A stretch of 64,000 nucleotides of DNA from Lepidodermella squamata (Eukaryota; Gastrotricha): the NCBI GenBank assembly GCA_047495785.1, contig JBLDXI010000012.1, forward strand, positions 310,001-374,000. The letters are read 5' to 3'. The translations under genes and the position numbers were made by a program. How positions within the stretch are numbered: the stretch's first letter is position 1; every line of letters starts with the position of its first letter. The notes under the pieces are model-generated. The model saw nothing but the letters and a program-made list of their open reading frames with translations. It had not been told where the DNA came from and did no database searches. Shown in pieces: positions 48,662-59,521 of this stretch.

Positions 48662-49341
48662 CAGGGACGGCGCCAGGGTTCTGCGGCCAGGGGGGCGAGT
48701 CGGGGGCAATCACTAACAATACTAAGCTAGCAAAAACGTCGTAATTTTGCGTGTACATGTGCGAAAGACTGTAGCTGAACGTTGAATTATGAGATTATTT
48801 GAAAAGCTACCAATGAAGTCACAAAACTCTAAAACCATGCGAGCGAAGCGAGCTTTAGCTAACGCTATTTTTTTAAAACAATACTCAGGGACTAACATAG
48901 AAATTAGAAATGCTTCAATATTAGGACCCACTTTCCCTAATCTGCAGTTTTCAGAAGTCTGGATTTCAGCAAATTCTTTCTCATACGGGCGTGGGGCGTC
49001 GACACTACCTTACTTTCTCCCCACTGCATGTCATAGCTTTAGCGGTTAAAACTAAAGATTTCGCAACCTTATTGATTGGGGAATTGGTTTACAATCTCTG
49101 AGTAAGTAGCCTGTAAAAAATACCTAGTAGTTGCGGAATCAAAGCGGAAATGTAGACTATATGCCGTAACTCGAGCGAAGCGAGCTTTGGCTGGCGCTAT
49201 TTTAGTGAAGTTTTCCGCAGGAATAGCCTAAAAATGCTCCAAATTTGGTTTGAGAGCTGAACATTTCCAGGGGGCGAGAATTCAAGAAAAATCTCGCCAG
49301 GGGGGCAACGCCCCACTTGCCCCCCCCTGGCGCCGTCACTG
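48662..49341. mobile_element. 680-bp non-autonomous hAT-like transposon with 8-bp target duplication
   Basis: The left end is CAGGGACGGCGCCAGGG and the right end, read inwards, CAGTGACGGCGCCAGGG (16 of 17 identical). The flanks are CGATGGCA at 48654-48661 and CGATGGCA at 49342-49349, a perfect 8-bp duplication. CAG..ends and 8-bp duplications are hallmarks of hAT elements. G-rich sub-terminal tracts occur at both ends. Internally a segment of about 30 bp starting AGCGAAGCGAGCTTT occurs twice (about 48842 and 49174). No transposase frame is present, so it depends on another element. Confidence 0.88.
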
Positions 49342-49993
49342 CGATGGCAGTCTACCAAATTTCGGCAATTCAAGCGGCTTTTCTGTAATATGCCTCGCAA
49401 TTGTCCTCGAGAGACTCCTTGAACCCCTTGTCTTGAACCAGGACACGAAGTGGTCATCTCGAACCAGGACACAGGACACGAGGTGGTCAGCCACTTTCTT
49501 CTGAGCCGCGCCTGGATCCACGAACGCGGGTTTCATTTTGAAAACTTTTTTCGGGTCACTTATATTTTCTGGTATTCTACAGTCAATTATTTGCGACAAT
49601 CAAACATATTCTCAGATATTTAAGAAAATACAATTTTGAATTTTTTGCCGCCAAACTACGCGAGTTGCGTTTCTGATTGGCTCGCTCACGGTTGTTGGTG
49701 GTAAGGAGGAGCGGGATCACCGGGGTGGTGGTGACCTTGTTTTGTCTTTTTCCAGGATACGAGACGTGAGACGTACGGTGAACAGTATTTAATGCCAGCT
49801 GAGATGTGGCAAGCGTTTCAAATTTCACTAAGCACTATCAAATTTTCCCTATTTCATACTTCATCGAACTTCTAAGTATTCTCCTCCAGTTTCTCTTTTA
49901 TTCTTCAAGACTGCAAAAAGATGCAATTAGTACTTCGAGCCTCAAAGTTATTCATGTGAATGTAGCTTGATGTTTTCTGATTTTAGACCTGAA

Positions 49994-52283
49994 ATGCTGC
50001 TCTTTCTGACCATTATCCTTGGCTTAATCAGTCCGACCTTTCCTCATGGCGGTGCTGGTGGCAATGACAAGCTAGTGGTTTTTGCGATCAGCTCAGCAAA
50101 ATCAGACGGTCTCGATCGTTTCATGCGTTCCTCGAAACTTTTTCACTTCAACACAAAAGTAAAAACCTTGAAAACTAATCCACGCTCACTTGCTAATTTA
50201 CCTTACTCTTACCAGGTTATTGGCCTAGACTCCGCTTTGCCACTGGAAAAAGCTTCAGTAATCAAGAACGAACTTGCGACAGTTTGTAGTTCTGACAAGT
50301 CTGTCAATGATGACAAAATATTCATGTTCGTGAGTGCCGAAGATGCTATTCTTGTCGGAGCGCCCATCGAAATCGTCGATTCTTTCAAGAAACTAAACGC
50401 TAACATTGTTTTCAGCGCTGATAATCACATTTGGCCCGACGAAAGCCTAGCTAATCAATACCCTGCGTCAGACATTGATGGATATCCCTATCTCTGTTCC
50501 GATGGTTTTATAGGTTCAGCAAAATCGATTTGCGAGCTTTTCGGATCTGACGTCGGTGAAGTAGGTGACGACCAGTTATTCTTCACGAAGTTGTACTTGA
50601 ACGAAGCTACGAGGACCAAGTACGGTATAGTCCTGGACAGTCAAGCCAATATTTTCCACAGCCTGCATGGAGCTTCTGCTGATGTTTCTGTCAAGTACTT
50701 GGGATATCATAGCTTCTTGTTGAATACTCGATTTGAAACGACACCGAAAGTTGCATTGGCCAACGGCGCGAAAGTTGAGTTGAACAGGCTAGCTGATTAT
50801 GTTCCAGATGGTTGGTCATCCAGCACTGGCTGTCAGTTGTGTCACGAAGATCGCATCGATCTCGGCGGTATTAAGGCTGAAAACTTGCCGTTGGTTGTCA
50901 TGGCTGTTTTCATCGAGATACCCACGCCTTTCCTGCCAACTATGTTGAGGCGACTGGTTCATATCAACTATCCCCTGAAAAGAATCGTGTTGGCCATCCA
51001 CAATGCTGTTGAATTTCACGCTCCTAATGTAACCGAATTCCTGGCTTCGTCGATTATTGCTGATTTTCATTCTGTTGAAATAATTCTTTCCGATAAATAT
51101 GCTGTCGAGGGTGATGTACGCAACCAAGTATTGGACGTTTGCATCAAAGTCAACTGCAATTATTTATTTGCCCTCGATTCGATTGCGCATATCGAAAACC
51201 CGAACACTTTGAAATTGCTGATTGAACAAAATCGCCCGGTCATCGCTCCAATATTGCGCCGTAACAACGAAATGTGGTCAAACTTCTGGGGGTCTGTCGG
51301 AGCATCGGGATATTACAGCCGCTCCAGTGACTATCTAGATATCCTGAACGGTGTCAAACGCGGTATCTGGAACGTTGCATGTATCAACAATGCTATCTTG
51401 TACCGCGCGGACATTCTGGAAAAAGTCCGAAATGCCTGGTATAGTAGCCAATATGACCCTGACATTGCTTTCTGTGCCTTCATGCGCGAGAAAGGTAATT
51501 TCATGTACATCGACAACCAGCAGCATTATGGTCACTTGGTGAATCCTGATTCATACAACATCTCCCACTTTCGACCTGAGCTCTGGGAGCTAAATACTAA
51601 TCGAATGGACTGGGAAGAACTGTACATCGACACGGCTTATTGGAAAATCGGCGCCAATAAGAATGATGGAACTGCGAATTCCGCTAAAGCCTATGAATCC
51701 AAATGCAACGATGTTTTCCTATTTCCACTCGTCACCGATATGTTCTGTCGCCACCTGATCGACGAAATGGAACACTACGGTAAGTGGTCTGGCGGCAAGT
51801 ACCATGACGACCGTCTAGCTGGTGGCTACGAAAATGTTCCAACGGTCGATATCCACATGCGTCAGATCAATTACCAAGAAGAATGGCTGCAAATTCTGAA
51901 GAAATACGTTTCGCCCCTCGCCAAATTTGCGTTCATGGGTTACGAACCCGAGTCGAAAGCCTCGATGGCATTCGTGGTTCGCTATCACCCGAAAGAGCAA
52001 GACCGCCTGCGTCCTCATTTTGACTCGAGCACCTGGACTAGTAAATCAAACCGTGAATTATATATTATTTTCATTTTGATCTGTTGCAGATGTTATTGGT
52101 CTCACTCGACCTGGTATTGATTTCGAGGGAGGAGGTACTCGATTCGTTCGTCAAAACTGCTCATTGGCTGAACAGCCCCGTGGCTCTGTTATTGTTTTCC
52201 CGGGCCGTCTCACTCATTGGCACGAAGGTCTGCCTGTTAAGAAAGGCGTTCGCTACATCGCAGTTACCTTCGTCGACCCGTAA
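49994..52283 (+). CDS. PLOD: Procollagen lysyl hydroxylase PLOD, copy 1 (glucosyltransferase site degenerate)
   Basis: PLOD enzymes hydroxylate collagen lysines in the ER; the PLOD3 type also adds glucose via an N-terminal GT domain. Exons 49994-52040 and 52090-52283 give 746 aa with a signal peptide (MLLFLTIILGLISPTFP). The C-terminal Fe(II)/2-oxoglutarate domain is intact: HFD (HxD), RLTHWHEG with distal His and the 2-OG Arg in KKGVRYIAVTFVDP. In the N-terminal GT domain, the position of the PLOD3 metal-binding ADSYD reads VSAED and the HGN motif reads LANGA, so two of three Mn ligands appear lost. Start chosen after an acceptor (AG at 49985-49986) 7 nt upstream and because it opens the signal peptide. 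Only one coding intron, at a site without intron in copy 2. Confidence 0.93.
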
Positions 52284-53163
52284 ATACGATTTATTTATTA
52301 GCAACATAGTAACTAACAATTGAAAGCTTCCATTTTTCGTAACAACAGTGAATGGTATACAGGGTTTGTTATCAAAAACTTTCCGATTGAATCGTGTTCA
52401 TTTTGCTCCCATTGAACCTCAGTTTTTATACTCGTGCAATTCCAATTGATAGGAGATTTTTCCCTCATTATCTCAGCAATGAAGTGATTATTTTTTATTA
52501 TCTTTTGTGTGTGTTGCAAACATTTTACGTTAGCTAACGCGCTCAAATTTCTGCTGGTTTAAGCAACTGTCTGATATCTTCGACGTTTAGTCGAAGTTGT
52601 GATATTACGGAATACCCATAATGAAAACAATATCGGAAATTTATCCGGTCTTTAGTTGTTTCTTTTTGGCGTTTGTGTTTTTAGCTCGCTAATTTATTGC
52701 CCTTTGCGTTGTTACGAAATCTCATTATTAAAGGTAACTTGATTTCATGTTGTCTTCTTTTGTCATTTCTAGGTGTTTTTAAATCTTTGCATTGAATTCA
52801 GCTGCTTGGTTCACGCGGCTCTTTTAACTCGTCGTTGCATTTCACTCCTGTCTCTGCTGGGTTGAGACGTGTCTGAGCCACGCTGAAGAATGTTGTGCGC
52901 AAACATATAAATAATTCTCGCGAGGGGTTATTCTTGTTATTTATTATCGTTATACCACCACCACCACTAGTGCTGCGCGTTTATATTTCTGCAATACATA
53001 CCTAGGTATTCCACAGGTGACAGGCTCAACGTCCGCATGTAAACTGTAAACAATCACTCATCGGGCGCGCATTATTGTGTTTGTAGTGGCGTAACGTTTC
53101 ATAATTTATAGGGCAATAAATATTATAACATCGCCCCATAGGCTTCTTTGATGTTATTCAGCA
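52284..53163. other. Intergenic region PLOD copy 1 to decarboxylase
   Basis: About 0.9 kb of mixed sequence with a short CCA run near 52955. No gene recognised. A splice-acceptor-like TTATTCAG ends 2 nt before the next ATG. Confidence 0.6.
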
Positions 53164-54639
53164 ATGAGTAGATCATTGGCGAAACAGATTGCCGAGTTGT
53201 GTATCAACGAAACAGTGCAAAATGATGCCGAGAAAACGCCTGTTGTAAAATTCCATCAGCCAAAAGAGTTGGAAAACATCTTAGAGAGCGAATTAAAACT
53301 GAGTGAGACAGGCTGTTCCGACCAGGAATTCATCGCTCTATGCCAAAAGTTGATGCAGTATTCGTGCAAAACATGGCATCCGCACTTTATGACTCAACTG
53401 GTATCAGGTATCGATACATACAGCCTATGCGCTAGTTGGGTTCAAGAATCACTGAACGGCTCATCGTTCACATTTGATGCCGCTCCGGTTTTCACTTTGA
53501 TTCAACGCGCGGTAATTAGCCGCGTCCTACGCATGTTTGGCATGTCTGTGGAAAGTGGCGGCGATGGAGTTTTCTGCCCCGGAGCGTCTCTAGGTAACAT
53601 GTATGGCATGATGCTGGCTAGGCAAAACCGTTTCCCGGGCGTTAAACACACGGGGCTCACCGGCCTACCCCCTCTAGCAATTTTCACATCAGATAACTGT
53701 CATTACTCTATTGAGAAGGGCGCGATATTTCTTGGATTTGGTCTTGATTCTATCATAAAAGTTGAGACTGACGAGGGCGGGTCGATGCTGCCGGATAAGT
53801 TGCGTGAAGCTATTAAGGCGGCTGTTTCAAACGGCCGAGTTCCTTTGATGGTTAACGCAACAGCTGGCTCGACCATGTTGGGTTCTTTCGACAATATTGC
53901 TGCTTTAGCCTCTATAATTTCCGAGTTTGACTTCAAAATTTGGTTACATTGCGACGCGGCTTTTGGCGGTAGTGCGATTTTCAGCTCCAAAACTAGTCAC
54001 CTACTCGCAGGTTCAGAACGTTGTGACTCAATCACGCTAGATTTCCACAAAATAGCCGGTGCTCTGTTGCAATGTTCTCTGACAATAACGAAACACGGCG
54101 CCCTATGCAAAGAATCAATATCCACCGGGGCTGGTTATTTGTTTCAAAACGATAAGGGTTACGACATTGCGTACGATTCTGGCGATAAGTCTGTTCAGTG
54201 TAGCCAGAAGGCTGATGCTTTCAAACTGTGGCTGTTATGGAAAGCGAAAGGAATTTCGGGGATGGAGCGTGAAATTGATCAGTTGATGAAACTGGCACAG
54301 TTCACGCAGCAGAAAATTGTTGAACTCGCGGATGAGGGGTTTTATCTCATCATACCCGCTTTTGTCTACGTCAATATTTGCTTCTGGTACGTACCGACGT
54401 GGATGAGAGATGGCAATGCGCTGGCGAACCCGTTGCTGACCCGCGTTGCCCCGAAAGTGCGCGCCCGGCTGCGCGAAAGTGGCCAACTGCTGATAAACTG
54501 CGCTTGCCACAAATCGCTGCCTAATTATTTTCGCATAGTTTGCACGAATCGCTTGCTTGATGAACGCGGTATTGAACGCATTTTGGCACTCATCCGCGAT
54601 ACGGCGGAAAAGTTGACACCAGCAGACCTGGAGGCCTAA
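53164..54639 (+). CDS. CSAD: PLP-dependent decarboxylase, cysteine sulfinate decarboxylase-like (CSAD/GADL1)
   Basis: Group II PLP decarboxylases of this branch make hypotaurine/taurine precursors or beta-alanine. The single-exon product of 491 aa matches CSAD in length and throughout: TFDAAPVFTLIQRAV, SLGNMYGMMLARQNRFPG, LAIFTSDNCHYSIEKGAIFLG, VNATAGSTMLGSFD, LHCDAAFGGS, the PLP lysine in DFHK, TGAGYLFQNDKGYDIAYDSGDKS and NYFRIVCTN. The residues before the lysine read SITLDFHK where the family usually has SVAWNPHK, so the PLP pocket is altered though the lysine is kept. Substrate (cysteine sulfinate, aspartate or glutamate) cannot be settled. It sits between the two PLOD copies and ends 107 nt before copy 2. 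Confidence 0.9.
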   Translation: MSRSLAKQIAELCINETVQNDAEKTPVVKFHQPKELENILESELKLSETGCSDQEFIALCQKLMQYSCKTWHPHFMTQLVSGIDTYSLCASWVQESLNGSSFTFDAAPVFTLIQRAVISRVLRMFGMSVESGGDGVFCPGASLGNMYGMMLARQNRFPGVKHTGLTGLPPLAIFTSDNCHYSIEKGAIFLGFGLDSIIKVETDEGGSMLPDKLREAIKAAVSNGRVPLMVNATAGSTMLGSFDNIAALASIISEFDFKIWLHCDAAFGGSAIFSSKTSHLLAGSERCDSITLDFHKIAGALLQCSLTITKHGALCKESISTGAGYLFQNDKGYDIAYDSGDKSVQCSQKADAFKLWLLWKAKGISGMEREIDQLMKLAQFTQQKIVELADEGFYLIIPAFVYVNICFWYVPTWMRDGNALANPLLTRVAPKVRARLRESGQLLINCACHKSLPNYFRIVCTNRLLDERGIERILALIRDTAEKLTPADLEA

Positions 54640-54746
54640 AATCAGTGGATCAGTGATCAAAACTCAACCTTAGAATAGTATTATAATTTGTTGAACGCTT
54701 GCTCCCCGATTTCAAAAAAATTTATGATTGATTTGATATATTTAGA

Positions 54747-57199
54747 ATGATTCTATTAAGGTGGATTGTTTTAGCAGCCGTCTGCCTATTGACCGACGGT
54801 CATGGTAAATCATATTTATTTTCTCACAGCCTCGAATATTACTCGATTTTTTTTCCACAGCCGGCGTTCCGTATACCGGAAAGAAGGTCCATATTTACAC
54901 CGTTGCGACCGAGTACGCTGATGGCCTTCACAGGCTGATCCGTTCTGCTAAAATGTTCGGCACTGACGTTAAGGTGCTCGGAATCGGCCGCGAATGGAAA
55001 GGCGGCGATATGACGAAAGGCGCTGGTGGAGCTCAGAAAATTAACATTTTAAGCGAAGAGCTGAAAACGCTGTGTTCGGATTCCGCCCCGGAAGGAACTG
55101 GCGATGAGCTGTTCTTATTCACGGATGCTTACGACTCAGTTATCGTGTCGCCTGTTAGCGATATCGTTCAATCTTTCGAGAAATTGAACGCGAAAATCGC
55201 AATTAGCGCTGAGCCGTTTTTGTGGCCAGATCGCACTTTAGCCAGCCAATACCCGGCTGTTGGGCCTAATGAGTACCCATTTTTATGCTCGGGTGGCTTT
55301 ATGGGCTATGTCAAATCGATTTGCGAGATGATTCTACCCCGCTTGCCAGTAGCTGATAACGACGACGATCAGCTGTTCTACACGAAGATCTACCTGGATG
55401 TTGCATTGCGCGAAAAGCTCGGAATTGTTCTCGATTCAAACGCTGAAATTTTCCAGAATCTCCACGGCGCATTGAGCGATCTATCCGTGAAATACATGGG
55501 TAGCCACAGTTACGCCTACAACACGAAAACCGGATCGATGCCGAAAATTTTGCACGGAAATGGCCCGATTAAGGTGGAATTCAACCGCCTTACTGACTAC
55601 ATTCCTGACGGATTTTCTCCAAGCGGTGGCTGCACTCAGTGTGAAGAGGAAACCGTTTCTCTCACCAAAATGAAGGTCGATTTTTGTGGAATAATTTTCA
55701 ATCTGTTGCAAATGAGTTCTTTTTATCTAGGAGGAAGAATGGCCTGTTGTTTTGTTGGCCATTTTCATCGAAATGCCGACACCTTTTGTGGCTTATGCGT
55801 TGAAGAAGACTCTTGCCCTTGACTATCCTAAGAAGAAGATCGCGTTATTTATTCACAGCAATGTGCCTTATCATAATGATAACATCACCGAAGCTTTGTC
55901 AACCATCAATACTGCTGAATATCTTGATTATCAAATGATTGGACCGGAGCAACAAATTCCTGAAGGCCCAGCCCGCGATCTTGCGATGTAAGTCCCTTTA
56001 ACCTATTCAATTTTGCGTTTAATTTCTTTTCGTAATTTAGCGATGCGTGTGAGCGTGTTAAGTGCGACCATGCCTTCATGGTCGATTCACTCACCCGTAT
56101 TACGTACTCCGATACGCTCAAGATTTTAATCGAACAAAATCGCTCGACTATTGCTCCATTCATGAAACGTCCTGATGAGCTGTGGTCTAATTTCTGGGGT
56201 GCGATTAGCTCAAATGGCTTCTACAAGCGGTCTGATGACTACCTCGAGATTGTCAAAGGAAACAAAAAGTTTGTCCCTTCACTTTATTTTTATTTTATTG
56301 ACTTTAATATCAAATTTTTCAGGGGTCTTTGGAACGTTCCATTCATTTCGAACGCATTCCTAATCCGTTCTGAGCGGTTGAAGAAACTGAAAGGGGCTTG
56401 GACATCGCCTGACAGCGAGCCTGATATGGCCTTCTGCGCGTTCATGCGCGACCACGGCTATTTTATGCATGTAACCAACAACTACCACTTCGGTCATTTG
56501 GTCAACCCGGACTACTATAACATCAGCAAAGTTCACCCCGAACTCTGGGAGATCAAGCACAACCGCTTGGACTGGGAAGAACTGTACATCGACCCGGCTC
56601 GGTTCCAAGTTGGCGCTAAAAACGAGGAAGGAGTCCCTGAGCATATGAGTAAATACGAAATGTGCCCGGATGTTTATTCATTCCCGCTGGTTACCCCTGT
56701 TTTCTGCGACCACCTGGTCGACGAAATGGAGCATTTCGGCGAATGGTCTGGCGGTAAAGACAACCACGAAGATAAGCGACTCAGCGGTGGCTATGAAAAC
56801 GTCCCAACTGTCGATATTCACATGAGGCAGATTTATTTCGATGAGGAATACATGTATTTCATGAAGACCTACATTTCGCCACTGGCGGCTTATGCTTACA
56901 CCGGCTATCACCCCGAATCGAAATCGCATATGAATTTCGTGGTTCGCTACCACCCGCGCGAACAGGACCACTTGAGGCCTCATTTTGACGCTAGCACCTT
57001 CTCGACGAATATCGCCCTGCGCCGTATTGGCGTCGATTTCGAGGGAGGTGGTACGCGATTTGTTCGTTACAACTGCACGGTTCGTACCCAGAAGCAGGGT
57101 TGGGTTATCATGCACCCTGGTCGGCTCACCCACTGGCACGAGGGCCTTCGCGTGACCAAGGGCATCCGCTACATTGTCGTTTCGTTCGTCGACCCATGA
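54747..57199 (+). CDS. PLOD: Procollagen lysyl hydroxylase PLOD, copy 2 (both domains intact)
   Basis: Second tandem PLOD, five coding exons: 54747-54804, 54861-55675, 55731-55987, 56041-56268 and 56323-57199, 744 aa, with introns of only 53-56 bp. Signal peptide MILLRWIVLAAVCLL. The N-terminal GT domain keeps TDAYD (both metal Asp) and LHGNGPIK (metal His), so collagen glucosyltransferase activity is plausible as in PLOD3. The C-terminal dioxygenase keeps HFD, RLTHWHEG and the Arg in TKGIRYIVVSFVDP. The middle linker domain (VFIE-like AIFIEMPTPFV, LWSNFWGAISSNGFYKRSDDY, GLWNVPFISN) is well conserved. A TTTAG acceptor lies 1 nt before the ATG and 105 nt after CSAD, suggesting the two are co-transcribed. 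Confidence 0.94.
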
Positions 57200-59521
57200 G
57201 TGGCAAAACAATTCAGTCATTGATAAAGTAACTACTGCATGAAAAATCCAATGAAACAGATGTGATACACAAAGACACCGAATGCCTGAGCTAGGTTTAT
57301 TTATTAGGCCTTGCATTGATAAATCTTGTTGTATTCCTTCCGCTGGGTGCTCAACAACGCCAATTTGAACAGCGACGCATGAGTTATTGTAATGTGAAAC
57401 GTTATTGTAATAATTACAACTATTTAAACCCTGATATTTTTTTCGGGTAATATGCTGTTGAAAGAAGTCTCTAGGACGAGCTAGATAGAATCTCTCGCCC
57501 GCAATTTTTTTGGGTCACCTGAAAATTATCATCATCATCATCATGTGCTCATTTAGTAAATTAACGAATTATTGCTTGTAAAAAATTCTCTCTCATCACG
57601 CGAACCTCCCGTGTTATTTCTTTGTTCTTTGTTTTTGCTAGAACGAGTTGAAGCAATAATGATATTCTTGTTACTGCTGCTGCTGATGCTTTAGTCGGTT
57701 ATCATGCCATTTATTTGCTTTATCATGCAGTATTCTTGATTTAAAAACCAGGAAAAGCGAAATAAAAACAAATGAGCCGCGACAAGTGAAAGCCGTAGCT
57801 TACGCACTTGTGAGAAATTTTCACAAGAACGCAAAGAAGGCTTGATAGGTGAATTTTGTCAAAATCGACTTTTCATGATTTTCTAATACAGTTTTTCATG
57901 AGGAATCTGCTGGTGCAATCCGATTTTCTCTGCGATGCATAGTTTTCATGCTATAACCTAAAAATGCGAGTGTGTCAAAAACATGAAATTTACGTATTTT
58001 TCCTAGTTTTTGTGGTAAAGTTGGGGTGGACGTAAAACTTTTCACCATTACATTTTTCGAGCGAGAACACTATATTCATTTCAAAGCTTGTTGCTTGTAG
58101 TATTTTTAGACATAAAAACCGCCCATAAATTCGAAACTTGACCTTTGACGTTAACGTGCGGAATGCGGATGACTCATAAAAAAACGTCAAAATCCGAATT
58201 TTGAGTGCGATTTTTTTCATAATCTCTATGATCAATGTAGCTGTTGGTGATCTGCCATCGTATCTATGAATAGGGCTAGGTTCCTGTGGCATCGATAAAT
58301 ACTGAATTTGAAGGGAGAGTGTAAATCGTCGTTGAAATCAAGATTAAATCATAGGATGAATTTCATGAAAGAATACTGTTTTCTTTGTTTTCCCATTAAT
58401 TTTCCGAATTTCCCAGTGAAATTACTGCAGCTAGAGTAGAGCCGAGCACCCTAGCTAGCATTGAAATTAATTATGTCTGGGACACGAGATAGCCCCGAGG
58501 CTTATGTCAACAAAATTTGATCACTTTTCGTGCATAAAATCTTAAATTTTTAATTTTTGGGACTTCTCGCAAATTTCAAAAGTTATTTAACGAGCCATTA
58601 ACATTAATGTAGCATGATTTTTGAAGTCAAGACTGCTATAGCTATGAATCAACATAACAAGCTCAATACTATTGTTGTGAGAAGAGGGATCGTCGATTTA
58701 ACGGAAACGATCAAATTAGGCCATTGGCACTTCGCATTATTTATCCAAGTCGATTATTTCGGCTGGGCCTGTTGCAGATACTTTATTCAGACTTTTATCG
58801 CTAAAATGCCTGCCTTGCACATTAAAATCTGTGAAAAATAAGCAGTGTGCCGGTGGATGCCGATTGCGATGAAAAAACTTATGCAACGTGAGTGGATGTT
58901 TTGAGGACCGCTGTTAAGTCTGAAACTCAAATTGCGTCTGTGGTATGCTGCTTAGTTGGTTATAACGGCTGTAGCCATATAAAAAGGCAAGCCTTTCAGC
59001 TCGTCGCAATGGGCGGTTTCGTTGGCACACAGCTTAAAAACAGAGCATAAAAACAGAGACGCAAGAACAGTGGGGTATTGCGAAAATGAGTGCTTTGCAA
59101 AAAAGAGTCAGATTAAGGTAGATCGGCAGGGCTTAGGTTCATAATAATGCAAAATTCAGAATCTACGACTCAAACTGCCCTAGTTGGCCATTAAAACCAC
59201 TAAATGAGGCGTTTCGGTCAACGCATTTTGCAAAGGTTTCATCAAATTTTGTCGCTATTAAATGTGCGAATCTTTTGTTTTAGTTTTTTGCTTCTCCTGA
59301 AAAATTGCAATTTTAATGTGCGCGCACTCAATGGTTAATATCTTGAGAACGGTAGCAGATATTAAAAAATGGGTTTCAGATTTGGAATGAGCGCGAAAAA
59401 CTGCATTAGACCATGCAATGACCTCGAATTTGAAAAAAATGTCGTAAGCTACGGTTTTCACTTGTCGCGGCTCAAATATTATTGCGCATTTAATTAAGGT
59501 GGATTTTTTTAGGAGTTTTTT
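57200..59521. other. Intergenic region PLOD copy 2 to TMPK
   Basis: About 2.3 kb. An ATC trinucleotide run lies at about 57525-57545. Most of the region (57773-59474) is bounded by an inverted repeat pair, annotated separately. Otherwise no gene recognised; the largest frame (58614-58841) has no recognisable features. Confidence 0.55.
57773..59474. mobile_element. Candidate 1.7-kb element bounded by 32-bp inverted repeats
   Basis: TGAGCCGCGACAAGTGAAAG at 57773 continues for 32 bp and recurs as reverse complement at 59443-59474 with one mismatch. Weaker similarity continues inward (a TCTAATRCAGTTTTTC segment on both sides). No target duplication is clear and no transposase is visible, so it could also be two opposed copies of an unrelated repeat. 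Confidence 0.55.

Noticed and set aside
48789-49049. 86-codon frame inside the 680-bp hAT-like element, considered as transposase remnant
   Set aside because: No BED zinc finger, RNase H-like or hAT dimerisation motif is visible.
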